DNA from: Hydrocarboniphaga effusa AP103
GTDB taxonomy: Bacteria; Pseudomonadota; Gammaproteobacteria; Nevskiales; Nevskiaceae
DNA: 64,000 nt
Assembly: GCF_000271305.1 (NCBI RefSeq)
Contig: NZ_AKGD01000001.1
Span: forward strand, 1,302,001-1,366,000
Direction of reading: 5' to 3'
Both the position numbers and the translations under genes were made by a program. The notes under the pieces were generated by a model, which saw nothing but the letters and a program-made list of their open reading frames with translations, made no database searches and had not been told where the DNA came from. The number at the start of each line of letters is the position of its first letter. The stretch's first letter is position 1. Shown piece after piece: positions 43,542-53,265 of this stretch.

Positions 43542-44444
43542 CTACACGCCGATGAGCAGGTACCACATCGGCACGGTCAGGAACGACACCGCGATGCCGA
43601 TGCTGATCATCGCCGTGGTCGCATCGGGGTTGAGCCCGTACTGCTTGGCGAAGATGCCGGCGGTGATCATCGGCGCCATCGCCACCTGCAGGATGCCGAC
43701 CGTGATCGGCAGGCCGTGCACGCCCATGGCGATCGCCCCGAGCCACATGAGGCCCGGCATCAGCAACAGCTTCCACAGCACGCCGATGCCGATCAGCGGC
43801 AGATAACGGCGGATCGCCCCGAGCTGCAGCTGCAAGCCCACCGAGAACAGCGCGAGCGGCGACAGCGTGTCGGACAGGCGCTTGAGCACGCCTTCGAGCG
43901 CCTCGTTCCATTGCAGGCCGACCAGCTTCATCGCGAGCGCGATGAACAGGGCCTGCACGGGCACGAAGCGCAGCACGCTGACGAGCAGATCGAGCGGCTT
44001 CGATTGCTGCCCGGCGAAGTAGGCCGCGAGCGGCAGGCCGATCAGGGTCGTGCAGTAGAAACCGGCCTGATCCGCGATGACGGCCGGGCCCAGCGCCTGC
44101 GGGCCGATCAGCGCGATCAGCAGCGGAAAGCCCACGAACGAGGTGTTGCCCAGGCCCCAGCACAAGGTCATCGCGCCCTGGGTTCCGCGATCCCAGTTCA
44201 GGCGCCGCGCGAGCACCGCCATGACCGCCATCGTCGACAGCATCAGCACGACGGGGCCCAGCGCGGGCAGCAGCATGCGGCCGTCGAAATGCAGCTTCGG
44301 AATCTGCTCGAGCACCACCGCGGGCAAGGCGATGCGCAGCAGCCAGGCGTTGATGACCGGCACCGCGTTGTCGGGCATCCACTTGAGGCGCGCACAAACC
44401 CAGCCCAGCAGCGGGCAGATCAGCAGCAGAAGGAAGGCACTCAT
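43542..44444 (-). CDS. AEC-family transporter (auxin efflux carrier-like)
   Basis: A 300-residue inner-membrane protein with about ten hydrophobic helices, opening LLLLICPLLGWVCARLKWMPD and ending FLTVPMWYLLIGV, the typical AEC family pattern. Members carry organic acids. It lies 37 bases after the FAD-linked oxidase gene in the same direction, so it may move that enzyme's 2-hydroxy-acid substrate or keto-acid product. Confidence 0.9.
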   Translation of the reverse strand: MSAFLLLLICPLLGWVCARLKWMPDNAVPVINAWLLRIALPAVVLEQIPKLHFDGRMLLPALGPVVLMLSTMAVMAVLARRLNWDRGTQGAMTLCWGLGNTSFVGFPLLIALIGPQALGPAVIADQAGFYCTTLIGLPLAAYFAGQQSKPLDLLVSVLRFVPVQALFIALAMKLVGLQWNEALEGVLKRLSDTLSPLALFSVGLQLQLGAIRRYLPLIGIGVLWKLLLMPGLMWLGAIAMGVHGLPITVGILQVAMAPMITAGIFAKQYGLNPDATTAMISIGIAVSFLTVPMWYLLIGV

Positions 44445-44481
44445 CGCGCGCTCACCGCGCGCCGTGCCGCATGCACGCGAC

Positions 44482-46026
44482 TCACGAAGCCAGCAGTCGA
44501 TCGAAGCCGAAGCTGCGCGGATTGAGGATGTTGAGCGGATCGTGCTCGCGCTTGAGCCCGCGCACGGTGTCGAGCTCTTCGCGTGGCGAACGCCGCAGAT
44601 ACTCGTCGGCCCACTTGGAGCCGATGCCGTGTTCGGCCGAAAACGAGCCGCCGTGCTGCAAGGTGACGTCGATGACCAGGCCGGTCAGCTCGGCCGAACG
44701 CGGCGCGATCGGATGCTCCTTCGTGCCGATCACATGCAGATGCGCGCCGCCGACGCCGGCGTGACCGAAGGCGATCAGCTCGGTGCCGGCCGCACGCTCG
44801 GCGAGCGCGGCGCGCAGGCCGTCGAGGTATTCGCCGAAGCCGGTCAGCGGCGTCGCGGTGTCGAAGCTCAGGCGCCCGCCGCCGAGCGCGCGCATGCGCG
44901 CGTTGCTCGCTTCGGTGATCGAGTGGCGGATCTTCTTGAGCGCGGGCAGCGGCGCGTAGCCGATGTGCTCGTCGGGCAGGTTTAGATCACCGGCCAGGAA
45001 ATCGTAGAGCGAGGACGCGAGGTCCTCGTCGGCATCGTCGGATTTCACCTGCAGCAGCAGGTACAGCGGGCTGTCGACCGCTTGCGAAAACGGCAGGCGG
45101 AAAGCTTCGCCCTGCAGCTCGCGCACGAGGTCCATGGCCGACGACGAGATGAATTCGAATTCCTCGACGCGATCGCCGAAGCGCTTGCGCGCGGCTTTGA
45201 GCACACGCATCGACTGCTTCATGTCGGCGACCGGAATCAGCGCGGCCTCGCGCTGTGCCGGAATCGCATACGTGCGCAGCGTCAGGCGCGTGATGAGCCC
45301 GAACGCGCCTTGCGAGCCGAGCAGACCCCAGCCCGGTTCGATGTGCAGCGAGTTGATCGCGAAGCGCTCGGGCGACGGCTGCCACGGGCTGGCGCTGCAC
45401 GGGCCGGCGGCTTCGCCGTTGCCCCACCAACCCCAGGCCGCCTCGGTCATGTGCGCGCCGGTGCCGTAGCAGACCGCATTGGAGCCGGCCGAGGCATTCG
45501 CCGCGCAGGCGCCGACGCTGGCCGACGAGCTCGAACCCATTTCCATCGGAAACATCAGCCCCAGCGGGCGCAACCAGTCGTTCACCGCGTCGACGGCAAC
45601 GCCGCCCTGCACGGTGAGGCGCGCGCCGCGCGGGTCGGGCCGCTTGAGCGATTCCCACCAGGCCAGCAGCGCATCGCCGGCCGCGCTGACGACGATGTTC
45701 TCGGACCAGGTGTAGCGGCGACCGTCGGCGAGCGTGAATTCGATCGGGCGATTGAGCTTTTCGAGGCTCAGCACCGCTTCGCCGAGCGGGCGCTGCGCTT
45801 CGACCAGGCCGGTGCGTCCGCTGCTGATCACCAGCGGCATCGCATGGCGATTGCAGATTTTCAGGATCTCGCCGACTTCGGCCTCGGTCTGCGGCAGCAG
45901 CACCAGGCCCGTACGGCCACGCGGACCGCGCTCGAGCACTTCGTAGCGCTCGAGCCGCTCGCTCGCGTCGACACAGCGGGGGCCGAGCACGGCGCGGAGT
46001 TCGGATACAGCGGAGTCGACGATCAT
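44482..46026 (-). CDS. FAD-linked 2-hydroxy-acid oxidase/dehydrogenase (GlcD/D-LDH type)
   Basis: A 514-residue flavoenzyme: N-terminal PCMH FAD-binding domain (LPQTEAEVGEILKICNRHAM, MGSSSSASVGACAANASAGS) and C-terminal oxidase domain with the conserved FGHAGVGGAHLHV and HGIGSKW. Oxidises a D-2-hydroxy acid such as lactate or glycolate. ATG at 46026 chosen; an in-frame TTG nine codons earlier is possible. Divergent from galE; operon with the AEC carrier. Confidence 0.9.
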   Translation of the reverse strand: MIVDSAVSELRAVLGPRCVDASERLERYEVLERGPRGRTGLVLLPQTEAEVGEILKICNRHAMPLVISSGRTGLVEAQRPLGEAVLSLEKLNRPIEFTLADGRRYTWSENIVVSAAGDALLAWWESLKRPDPRGARLTVQGGVAVDAVNDWLRPLGLMFPMEMGSSSSASVGACAANASAGSNAVCYGTGAHMTEAAWGWWGNGEAAGPCSASPWQPSPERFAINSLHIEPGWGLLGSQGAFGLITRLTLRTYAIPAQREAALIPVADMKQSMRVLKAARKRFGDRVEEFEFISSSAMDLVRELQGEAFRLPFSQAVDSPLYLLLQVKSDDADEDLASSLYDFLAGDLNLPDEHIGYAPLPALKKIRHSITEASNARMRALGGGRLSFDTATPLTGFGEYLDGLRAALAERAAGTELIAFGHAGVGGAHLHVIGTKEHPIAPRSAELTGLVIDVTLQHGGSFSAEHGIGSKWADEYLRRSPREELDTVRGLKREHDPLNILNPRSFGFDRLLAS

Positions 46027-46218
46027 CGCGAAGTCATCAGGCGGTGGATTCAAGGGCCGGCCCGTACGGTCAGGAGCGGGTCAGCTCCTGCTGGGCCCAA
46101 TAGTTTACAAAGCTTTGAACGATGTCCGGCGGCCGCTCGCCGGCCTCGGGCCTTGCGTCCCTGCCACGGATGGCGGGAATGGGCCGGGTATTTCCTTCTT
46201 TTCAAGGACGAAAAGAGC

Positions 46219-47199
46219 ATGAAGGCATTGGTGATCGGTGGCGCCGGCTACATCGGCAGCCACATGGTGAAGACCTTGCAGCGCGCCGGACACGAGGTCG
46301 CGGTGTTCGACAATTTCTCCACCGGACATCGCGAAGCGATCGAAGACGTGAAGATCTACGAGGGCGACCTGCAGGCGGCCGCCGAGATCGACCCGGTGCT
46401 CTCCGGCTATCGCCCCGACCTGGTGCTGCATTTCGCGGCGCGCTCGCTGGTCGCCGAATCGATGGTCGATCCGGCGCTCTATCACGCCAACAACACCTGC
46501 GGCGTCATGACGCTGCTCGACGGCATGCGCCGCCACAAGCTCGATCGGCTGGTGTTCTCGTCCACCGCCGCGGTCTACGGTTTTCCGCAGCAGCGGCGCA
46601 TCGACGAAAGCCATCCGACCGCGCCGATCAACACCTACGGCTGGAGCAAGCTGTTCTGCGAAAGCATGATCAGCGACTACTGCCGCGCCTACGGGCTGCG
46701 CGCGGCCGTGCTGCGCTATTTCAACGCCTCGGGCGCCGATCCCTCGGGCACCATCGGCGAGGCGCACGAACCCGAGACGCATCTGATTCCGAACGTGCTG
46801 CGCGCCGCGGTCGGGCGCGCCGACAAGGTCACCGTGTTCGGCAAGGATCACGACACGCGCGACGGCTACTGCGTGCGCGACTACATCCACGTCAACGACC
46901 TGGCCGACGCGCATCTGCTCGCCTACGACGCGCTCAACCGCGCCGACCAGCCGGATTTCCAGCTCTACAACCTCGGCAACGGCCAGGGTTTTTCGGTGAT
47001 CGAAGTGCTGCGCGCGGCTGAGGCGGTGGTCGGCAGGACGATCCCGATGGAGCTGGCCGATCGCCGCGCCGGCGATCCGCCCGTACTCGTCGCCGGGGCC
47101 GGCAAGGCCCGCAGCATCCTCGGCTGGACGCCCAAAATCCCCGAACTGCACCGTATCATCGCCACGGCCTGGCGCTGGCATCAGGAACAGCGCTACTGA
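46219..47199 (+). CDS. galE: UDP-glucose 4-epimerase
   Basis: A 326-residue extended SDR. NAD motif GGAGYIGSH at the N-terminus, catalytic Ser in SSTAAVYG and Y-x3-K in YGWSKLF, and the sugar-binding RYFNASGADPSG are all typical of GalE. Interconverts UDP-glucose and UDP-galactose for surface polysaccharide. Stand-alone, followed by the MASE1 kinase gene. Confidence 0.95.
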   Translation: MKALVIGGAGYIGSHMVKTLQRAGHEVAVFDNFSTGHREAIEDVKIYEGDLQAAAEIDPVLSGYRPDLVLHFAARSLVAESMVDPALYHANNTCGVMTLLDGMRRHKLDRLVFSSTAAVYGFPQQRRIDESHPTAPINTYGWSKLFCESMISDYCRAYGLRAAVLRYFNASGADPSGTIGEAHEPETHLIPNVLRAAVGRADKVTVFGKDHDTRDGYCVRDYIHVNDLADAHLLAYDALNRADQPDFQLYNLGNGQGFSVIEVLRAAEAVVGRTIPMELADRRAGDPPVLVAGAGKARSILGWTPKIPELHRIIATAWRWHQEQRY

Positions 47200-47285
47200 G
47201 GTGACCCGGTCCCGCCCCGCCGCGCGATCGGCCTGGCGAGGACTTCAAACTGCAGGATCGACGCTGGCTATGGCAACCGTGGATC

Positions 47286-48860
47286 GTGGTGCTGGCCTAC
47301 GTGGTCGGCCACGCGGTGCTGGATCGCATCAGCTACATCGTGCCGGTGCTTCCGCTCGGCATCTCGCCGTGGAATCCGCCGTCCGGGCTGACGATGTTCC
47401 TGCTGCTGGGCTTCGGCATCCGCTACTGGCCCACGGTGCCGGTGGCCTGCATCGTGTCCGAATTTTTCACGCGCGGCTTGCCGACGCCGGTGCCGCTGCT
47501 GTTCGCGGCCTGCTGGATCACGCTGGTCTACTCGCTCAGCGCGCTGGTGCTGAAGCGCCGGCTGTCGCAGGGCTCGCGCATCGAATCGCTGGCCGATTTC
47601 GGCTGGTTTCTGGGCTGCACGCTGGTTTCCACGCTCGCGGTCGCAGCAGGCTACGTTGCCATCTTCACACTCGGCGGCGCGCTGCACTGGCCCGATTTCT
47701 CCGCGCACTTCATCCGCTTCTGGATCGGCGAAGCCAACGGCATTCTCGTGGTCACGCCGCTGCTGCTGACCCTGCGCGGCTGGCGGCCAAACCGCCCCGA
47801 CAACCGCGAGCTGCTCGAACTGCTCGCCCAGGGCTCGAGCCTGGGGCTGGCGCTCTGGTTCGTGTTCCGCGAGCCGAATCTCGAGCAGTTCCAGTTCTTT
47901 TATGTGCTGTTCCTGCCGATGCTCTGGATCGTCGCGCGGCATGGCCTGATCGGGGCGGTGATCTCGCTCGCGGCGACCCAGCTCGGCCTGATCGCGGTGG
48001 TGCCGGGCACCGAGCTGTTCGCGGTCTCGTTCATCCGCTACCAGTTTCTGATGCTGAGCCTCTGCGTCACCGGCCTGACGATGGGCGCGCTGGCCATGCA
48101 GCGCGCGCGCGCCGACGCCGCGGTGCACGAGAAAACCGCGCTGCTCTCGCGCACCCTGCAGATGGCCGCGGCGGGCGAGCTGTCGTCCACGCTCACGCAC
48201 GAGCTCAATCAGCCCATCACCGCCTCGACCAATTACCTGTCTGCCTGCCGGCTGCTGATCGAGCAGCCCGAGCTCGATCGCGAGCGCCTCGCCGATACGC
48301 TGATCAAGGCCGACCAGGAAGTGCGCCGGGCCGCCGGGGTGGTGCACCGTCTGCGTGACTTCTTCCAGCACGGCACCATCGTTCGCGAGCCCGTGGATCT
48401 TCCAGCGCTGATCGGCCGCGTCGAGCGCCGGCTGGCGGCGCGGGCCGCGCGCCTCGGCATCAGCGTCGACCTGCGCGCCGAGAGCGAGCTTTTCCGCGTG
48501 CAGGCGGATGCGGTACAACTGGAACTGGTCCTCAACAACCTGCTCACCAACGCGCTCGACGCTTACGAACAAGCCGGACGCGCCCGCGGGCAAGTGGTCA
48601 TCACCGTGTCGAACCTTGTCGCAGACGACGTGTCCAAAGCCCCGCGCCGCATCCTGATCGGCATCGACGATGATGGTCCGGGCATTCCGGCCGACTTGAT
48701 GGCGCGCCTGTTCGAGCCGTTCACGACGAGCAAATCGACCGGGCTGGGACTGGGCCTGGCGATCAGCCGCACGCTCGCCGAGGCCAATGGCGGCGAGCTG
48801 CACTATCTTCCTTCCACGCGCGGCGGCAGCCGTTTCGAACTGCTGCTGCAGGGGCTTTGA
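47286..48860 (+). CDS. MASE1-domain sensor histidine kinase
   Basis: A 524-residue membrane kinase. An N-terminal MASE1 sensor of about eight helices (residues 1-260), then H305 in LTHELNQPITASTNYLSACR (FixL/ThkA-like H-box), N-box NNLLTNALDAYEQAG, and G boxes DDDGPGIP and GLGLGLAIS. The start is uncertain: GTG at 47286 has no ribosome-binding site, and the frame is open back to a stop at 47202 without ATG. Its stop is 2 bases before the FixJ-type gene. Confidence 0.9.
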   Translation: MVLAYVVGHAVLDRISYIVPVLPLGISPWNPPSGLTMFLLLGFGIRYWPTVPVACIVSEFFTRGLPTPVPLLFAACWITLVYSLSALVLKRRLSQGSRIESLADFGWFLGCTLVSTLAVAAGYVAIFTLGGALHWPDFSAHFIRFWIGEANGILVVTPLLLTLRGWRPNRPDNRELLELLAQGSSLGLALWFVFREPNLEQFQFFYVLFLPMLWIVARHGLIGAVISLAATQLGLIAVVPGTELFAVSFIRYQFLMLSLCVTGLTMGALAMQRARADAAVHEKTALLSRTLQMAAAGELSSTLTHELNQPITASTNYLSACRLLIEQPELDRERLADTLIKADQEVRRAAGVVHRLRDFFQHGTIVREPVDLPALIGRVERRLAARAARLGISVDLRAESELFRVQADAVQLELVLNNLLTNALDAYEQAGRARGQVVITVSNLVADDVSKAPRRILIGIDDDGPGIPADLMARLFEPFTTSKSTGLGLGLAISRTLAEANGGELHYLPSTRGGSRFELLLQGL

Positions 48861-48862
48861 AC

Positions 48863-49522
48863 ATGTCACGAATCGCCAGCACCGCAACGCCTCTCGCGGG
48901 CCATCACCCCGCCACGCTGACCGGCACCGTCTTCATCGTCGACGACGATGCCTCGGTGCGCGATTCCACCGCCCTGTACCTGAGCCTCAAGGGCTTCCAG
49001 ACGCAGCTGTTCGCCTGCGGCGAAGACTTCCTGTCGGCCATGCCCGACGAGCCCGTGGGCTGCGTGCTGCTCGATCTGCGCATGCCGGGGCTGTCGGGAA
49101 TCGAAGTGCATCAGCAGCTGCTGCGCAGCCGTCCGGAGCTGCCGGTGATCTTCCTGACCGCGCATGGCGATGTCGCCACCGTGCGCCAATGCCTCAAGGC
49201 CGGCGCGTCGGATTTCATCGAGAAGCCGGTCGATCACGACATGCTGATCGAGGCCGTCAACAAGGCGCTGGCGCAGCAGGCGAGCCTGGCCGCCGACCGC
49301 GATCGCCAGAGCCAGAAGCAAAGCCGCCTGAGCCGGCTGACGCCGCGCGAAAGCGAGGTGCTGCGCCTGCTCGCCGAAGGCCTGCAGAACCGCGACGTGG
49401 CCGTGAAGCTCGACATCAGCCCCCGTACCGTCGAGGTCTACAAGGCGCGGCTGATGGAAAAACTGCAGACGCGCACGCTGGCCGACTTGATTCGCGTCGT
49501 CTTCGACGAAAAACAACAATAA
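48863..49522 (+). CDS. FixJ/NarL-type response regulator
   Basis: A 219-residue regulator: receiver domain with VFIVDDDASVRDS, phospho-acceptor Asp in VLLDLRMPG and Lys in IEKPVDHD, and a LuxR helix-turn-helix (LTPRESEVLRLLAEGLQNRD). It directly follows the kinase gene and is its likely partner. GCAGGGG serves as ribosome-binding site. Confidence 0.95.
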   Translation: MSRIASTATPLAGHHPATLTGTVFIVDDDASVRDSTALYLSLKGFQTQLFACGEDFLSAMPDEPVGCVLLDLRMPGLSGIEVHQQLLRSRPELPVIFLTAHGDVATVRQCLKAGASDFIEKPVDHDMLIEAVNKALAQQASLAADRDRQSQKQSRLSRLTPRESEVLRLLAEGLQNRDVAVKLDISPRTVEVYKARLMEKLQTRTLADLIRVVFDEKQQ

Positions 49523-49681
49523 TCGGCGTTGCCGCCGCATCGTGAGCCACACCGGCGCGCCTTCGCAGCGCGAGCCGGCGTTGCAACCCCTTACGGGACG
49601 TCACGGATTATGAAAAGCACGCCAGCTGCCTAGCATGCCGCGGTGGGCCTTTGTCCTGGGCCTGATGCCACGGGCCTTTTC

Positions 49682-50227
49682 ATGTCGCAGCCGAGTTGGG
49701 ATTCACGCATCGCGGGCACGCTGGGTGCGACCAGCGAGCGCCTGCCGCCCGTGTCCATCGTGCTGCCCGTGCTGCTGGTTTTCAGCGTTTTCGTGCTGTT
49801 CGTCGCGCCAAGCGGAACCCCCGAACGGCTGGTTCCGATCGTGGGCACGCTCGGGCTGTTCATCGAGTGCCTGTATCTCACGCACCTGGCGTTTCGCATC
49901 TATCACTGCCTGCTCAACCGCTCTCTGGCCAACGGACGTTCGCGCAAGGCCGATGCTTCGACGCTGTGGCGGCAGCAATTGCGACGTTCGATGCTGCCCG
50001 CGCTGTATGCGCTGATCGGCTTCTGGGTGTTCGCGCTGCTGTTCTATCCGGTTGCGCACAAGGTCACGCTCTCCTCGTCCGCGGATAGTGGCGTTGGCGC
50101 CCTGCTGTGGCTGCTGAGCGTCGGTGCGGCCATCGTCGGGCTCGCGTTCGGTCAACTCGTCTCGTTGATGCTCGACGTCATCCAGCAGCGCCATCTCGCG
50201 GCCGAGGGCCGCGACGCGACGACCTGA
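49682..50227 (+). CDS. Hypothetical membrane protein, 181 residues
   Basis: Four hydrophobic segments (VSIVLPVLLVFSVFVLFVA, LVPIVGTLGLFIECLYLTHL, LPALYALIGFWVFALLFYPV, ALLWLLSVGAAIVGLAFGQL). No family recognised. Ten bases before the OpgC-like gene, so probably co-transcribed with it. ATG at 49682 chosen; earlier in-frame starts add a non-conserved-looking tail. Confidence 0.75.
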   Translation: MSQPSWDSRIAGTLGATSERLPPVSIVLPVLLVFSVFVLFVAPSGTPERLVPIVGTLGLFIECLYLTHLAFRIYHCLLNRSLANGRSRKADASTLWRQQLRRSMLPALYALIGFWVFALLFYPVAHKVTLSSSADSGVGALLWLLSVGAAIVGLAFGQLVSLMLDVIQQRHLAAEGRDATT

Positions 50228-50237
50228 AAGCTTCGCG

Positions 50238-51362
50238 ATGAGCACGCTCGAGCGCTTGTCCGGTGTCGATCTGCTGCGCGGTAGCCTGTTGCTGCTCATG
50301 ACGATGTCGCATCTGCCGATCGGCTGGGCCGGCGGGCTCGGGCAGCCGCTCGGCTTCATCTCGGCGGCCGAAGGCTTCGTCTTCGTCTCCGCGTTCCTGG
50401 CGTCGAGCATCTTCATGCGCCGCTACCGGCAGCGCGGCGCGGCGGCGGCGACACGCTGGGTTTTCCAGCGTGCGCTGCGCGTCTATCTGTGCCACATCGC
50501 GCTGATCGTGCTCGCCTTCACCGTGATCGCCTGGTTCGCGAGCCGTTACCAGCGGCCTGCGGTGATGAACCTGCTCGACTTCTATTTCCGCGATCCGGCG
50601 CTGGCCTCGCTGAGCGCGCTCGTGCTCGTCTACCAGCCGCCGCTGCTCGACATCCTGCCGATGTACGTGCTGTTCCTGCTCACCACCGCGCCGATGCTGT
50701 TGCTGGCCGGTCGCGTCGGCTGGCGCTGGATACTCGGGGCGAGCGGCGCACTGTGGGCACTCGCGCAATTCGGCCTGCGGCCCTGGGTGTTCCAGGCGGT
50801 TTCGCAGTCGATCCAGCGGCATTTCGGCTGGGACATTCCGCTCACCGCGATCGGCGCCTTCGATCTGTTCGCCTGGCAGCTGCTATGGATGCTCGGGCTC
50901 TGGTTCGGCGATGTCGGCATGGATCGGCTGCGCCATGCGCTGCAGGCCGGCAACGGACTGCTGATCGCCGGCGTGCTGCTGTCGCTCGCGCTGTTCGTCT
51001 GGCGGCACACGAGCGGGCCCGAAGGCTTCAGCGATCTGTCGCGGCACTTCTTCTGGATCGACAAGTGGACGCTCTCGCCGATCCGCCTGCTCAACCTCGG
51101 CGCGCTGCTCTGCGTGTTCGTCGGCCTGGGCCAGTATCTCGCGCCGCTGCGCAAGCTCTCGCTCGTCGAAGCACTCGGACGCTCCTCGCTCTGGGGCTTC
51201 GTCGCCCACCTGTGCTCGGTGCTGCTGCTGTTGCTGCTGATCGACCAGAGCGAAGAATCGCTGCACGGCTTCATCGCCGCCGGCGCGATCCTGTTCGCCT
51301 ACGGCGCCTTGTTCACGACCGCCGCGGTGTATCAGCGGCGCAGCCGCGGCGGCAGCGAATAG
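50238..51362 (+). CDS. OpgC-domain membrane protein
   Basis: A 374-residue inner-membrane protein of about ten helices starting LERLSGVDLLRGSLLLLMTM with the family's DxxRG-type motif and AAEGFVFVSAFLASSIFMRR. OpgC proteins succinylate osmoregulated periplasmic glucans; related ones modify other polysaccharides. No opgGH is nearby, so the substrate is open. Confidence 0.88.
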   Translation: MSTLERLSGVDLLRGSLLLLMTMSHLPIGWAGGLGQPLGFISAAEGFVFVSAFLASSIFMRRYRQRGAAAATRWVFQRALRVYLCHIALIVLAFTVIAWFASRYQRPAVMNLLDFYFRDPALASLSALVLVYQPPLLDILPMYVLFLLTTAPMLLLAGRVGWRWILGASGALWALAQFGLRPWVFQAVSQSIQRHFGWDIPLTAIGAFDLFAWQLLWMLGLWFGDVGMDRLRHALQAGNGLLIAGVLLSLALFVWRHTSGPEGFSDLSRHFFWIDKWTLSPIRLLNLGALLCVFVGLGQYLAPLRKLSLVEALGRSSLWGFVAHLCSVLLLLLLIDQSEESLHGFIAAGAILFAYGALFTTAAVYQRRSRGGSE

Positions 51363-51602
51363 GCGATCAGGGCTTGGCAGCGCGTGCGCCTGGTCGACAG
51401 AATCGCGCATCTGTGCAAGCGCGTGGCCCGACGGATTCGCGGCGGGATCGGAACGAGGCGCGAATCGCGGCAAGCCCCGCGTCGACGCTTTCGTGCAGCG
51501 CGGGGTGGCCGAACCTGTCGGCATGGCTACCCGCCCGGTAGTCGGCCTGCAGCCCATCCGATGAGCTCATGGGCCCTTCCGGGCCCGGTCGGGGCGGCGC
51601 CG

Positions 51603-52661
51603 TCAGCCCGCCAGCACCACGCGGTTCTTGCCCGATTTCTTGGCCGTGTACATCGCCGTGTCGGCGGCGCGGATCAGCGCCTCGCGGCGATCCGGCATGC
51701 CGCGGCAGTGCTCGGGGAACAGGGCGACGCCGAGGCTCGCGCCGATCGACACGATCTGCTGTTCACCGCCGCCGATCTCGAGCTCGTAGGGCTGCTTGAC
51801 CGCCTCGCAGATGAGGTTCGCGAGATCGACGATCTGCTCCGCCGTATTGACGTCTTCGACGATCACCGCGAACTCGTCGCCGCCGAGTCGCGCGACGGTG
51901 TCGCTGCGACGGATCGCCTGGCGCATGCGGCCGGCGATCCGCTGCAGCAGCCGATCGCCGGCCAGATGGCCGTAGCGATCGTTGACCGGCTTGAAGCCGT
52001 CGATGTCGATGTAGAGCAGGCCGACGAGCTGGCGGCTGCGGTCTGCGCGCGCGAGCGCGTGATCCATCCGGTCCATGAACAGCGCGCGGTTCGGCAGATC
52101 GGTCAGCGCATCATGCGTGGCGCGGTACAGCACCATCTCCTCGGCGCGCTTGCGTTCGATGATCTCGGCTTCGAGCAGCTGGTTGCGCGCATCGAGTTCG
52201 GTCACCAGTTTCCGCAGTTGCCGCTTGCCCCGGTACAGGTCGAGGAACACGCGCACCTTGCTCTGCAGGATGACGTCGTTGATCGGCTTGGCGATGTAGT
52301 CGACCGCGCCGAAGCTGTAGCCGCGCAGGCGGTTCATGTCGTCGGCGAACGCGGCGGTGACGAAGATGATCGGCGTCTGGGCGGTGCTAGCTTCCTCGGC
52401 GAGCAGGCTGGCGACTTCGAAGCCGTCGATGTCGGGCATCTGCACGTCGAGCAGGATCAGCGCGAACTCGTGATCGAGGCAGGCAGCGAGCGCTTCGTTG
52501 CCCGATCGGGCCTCGATGATTTCGGCGCCCGATCGGGCCAGCAGCCGGCGCATCGCGACGAGGTTGGCCGGCGTGTCGTCGACGACGAGGATCTTCGGCA
52601 GCGGTGTCTCCTGCGCAGCGTCCGCAGCGCTGCTTGTAGAAGGGGTCGGATGGTCAGGCAT
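51603..52661 (-). CDS. Response regulator with GGDEF domain (REC-GGDEF)
   Basis: A 352-residue soluble protein: receiver with KILVVDDTPANLVAMRRLLA, phospho-Asp in LILLDVQMPDIDG and Lys in IAKPIND, then a diguanylate cyclase with intact LGGDEFAVI. Phosphorylation by the neighbouring hybrid kinase would set c-di-GMP output. Start is 7 bases from the cheB stop; last gene of the signalling cassette. Confidence 0.94.
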   Translation of the reverse strand: MPDHPTPSTSSAADAAQETPLPKILVVDDTPANLVAMRRLLARSGAEIIEARSGNEALAACLDHEFALILLDVQMPDIDGFEVASLLAEEASTAQTPIIFVTAAFADDMNRLRGYSFGAVDYIAKPINDVILQSKVRVFLDLYRGKRQLRKLVTELDARNQLLEAEIIERKRAEEMVLYRATHDALTDLPNRALFMDRMDHALARADRSRQLVGLLYIDIDGFKPVNDRYGHLAGDRLLQRIAGRMRQAIRRSDTVARLGGDEFAVIVEDVNTAEQIVDLANLICEAVKQPYELEIGGGEQQIVSIGASLGVALFPEHCRGMPDRREALIRAADTAMYTAKKSGKNRVVLAG

Positions 52662-52668
52662 GTCGGGT

Positions 52669-53265
52669 TCAGGTTGAGCTGGCCAATTCGACCAGCCGCG
52701 GCGCGATGGCCGCCAGTGGGACAAGTTCATCAGCGCCGGCGAGGCGCAGTGCGGCCTCGGGCATCGAGGGCATCTCGGCGTCGTCGAGCGCCTGCACGAT
52801 CGCGTGGCCCCCGCGCAACCGCAGCTGGCGCAGGCCACGCGCACCGTCGTCGTTGGCGCCGGTCAGCACGATGCCGATCAGGCGATCGGTCCAGGCGTCG
52901 GCGGCGGACTCGAACAGCACGTCGGCCGACGGCCGCACGAAGCAGACCTTGTCGTCGATCGACAGGCTGAAGCGGTGGTCGCGCTCGATCAGCAGGTGAT
53001 AGCCCGGCGGGGCCAGATAAACGCCGGGGCCGGGCGTATCGCCTATTTCGGCGATCGTCACCGGCAGCGTCGAATGCGTCTGCAGCACTTCGCAAAGGCC
53101 GTAGCCATCGCTCGTGGCCGTGTGCAGCACGACCATGATCGGCAGCGGGAAATCGCCGGGCAGCGCCGACAGCAGCCGGCGCAGCGCCTGGATGCCGCCG
53201 GTCGAGACCGCGACGACCACCGCCGCGTAGCGATCGCCCCAGCGCGCAGTCGCCGGCGCATTCAT
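52669..53265 (-). CDS. cheB: CheB-type methylesterase without receiver domain
   Basis: A 198-residue stand-alone catalytic domain. The triad is visible as S21 (VAVSTGGIQAL), H48 (VVLHTAT) and Asp in LTGANDDGARG. Classical CheB has an N-terminal receiver, missing here. Its ATG overlaps the cheR stop by four bases (ATGA). No chemoreceptor is encoded nearby, so the target may be the hybrid kinase or a distant receptor. Confidence 0.92.
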   Translation of the reverse strand: MNAPATARWGDRYAAVVVAVSTGGIQALRRLLSALPGDFPLPIMVVLHTATSDGYGLCEVLQTHSTLPVTIAEIGDTPGPGVYLAPPGYHLLIERDHRFSLSIDDKVCFVRPSADVLFESAADAWTDRLIGIVLTGANDDGARGLRQLRLRGGHAIVQALDDAEMPSMPEAALRLAGADELVPLAAIAPRLVELASST

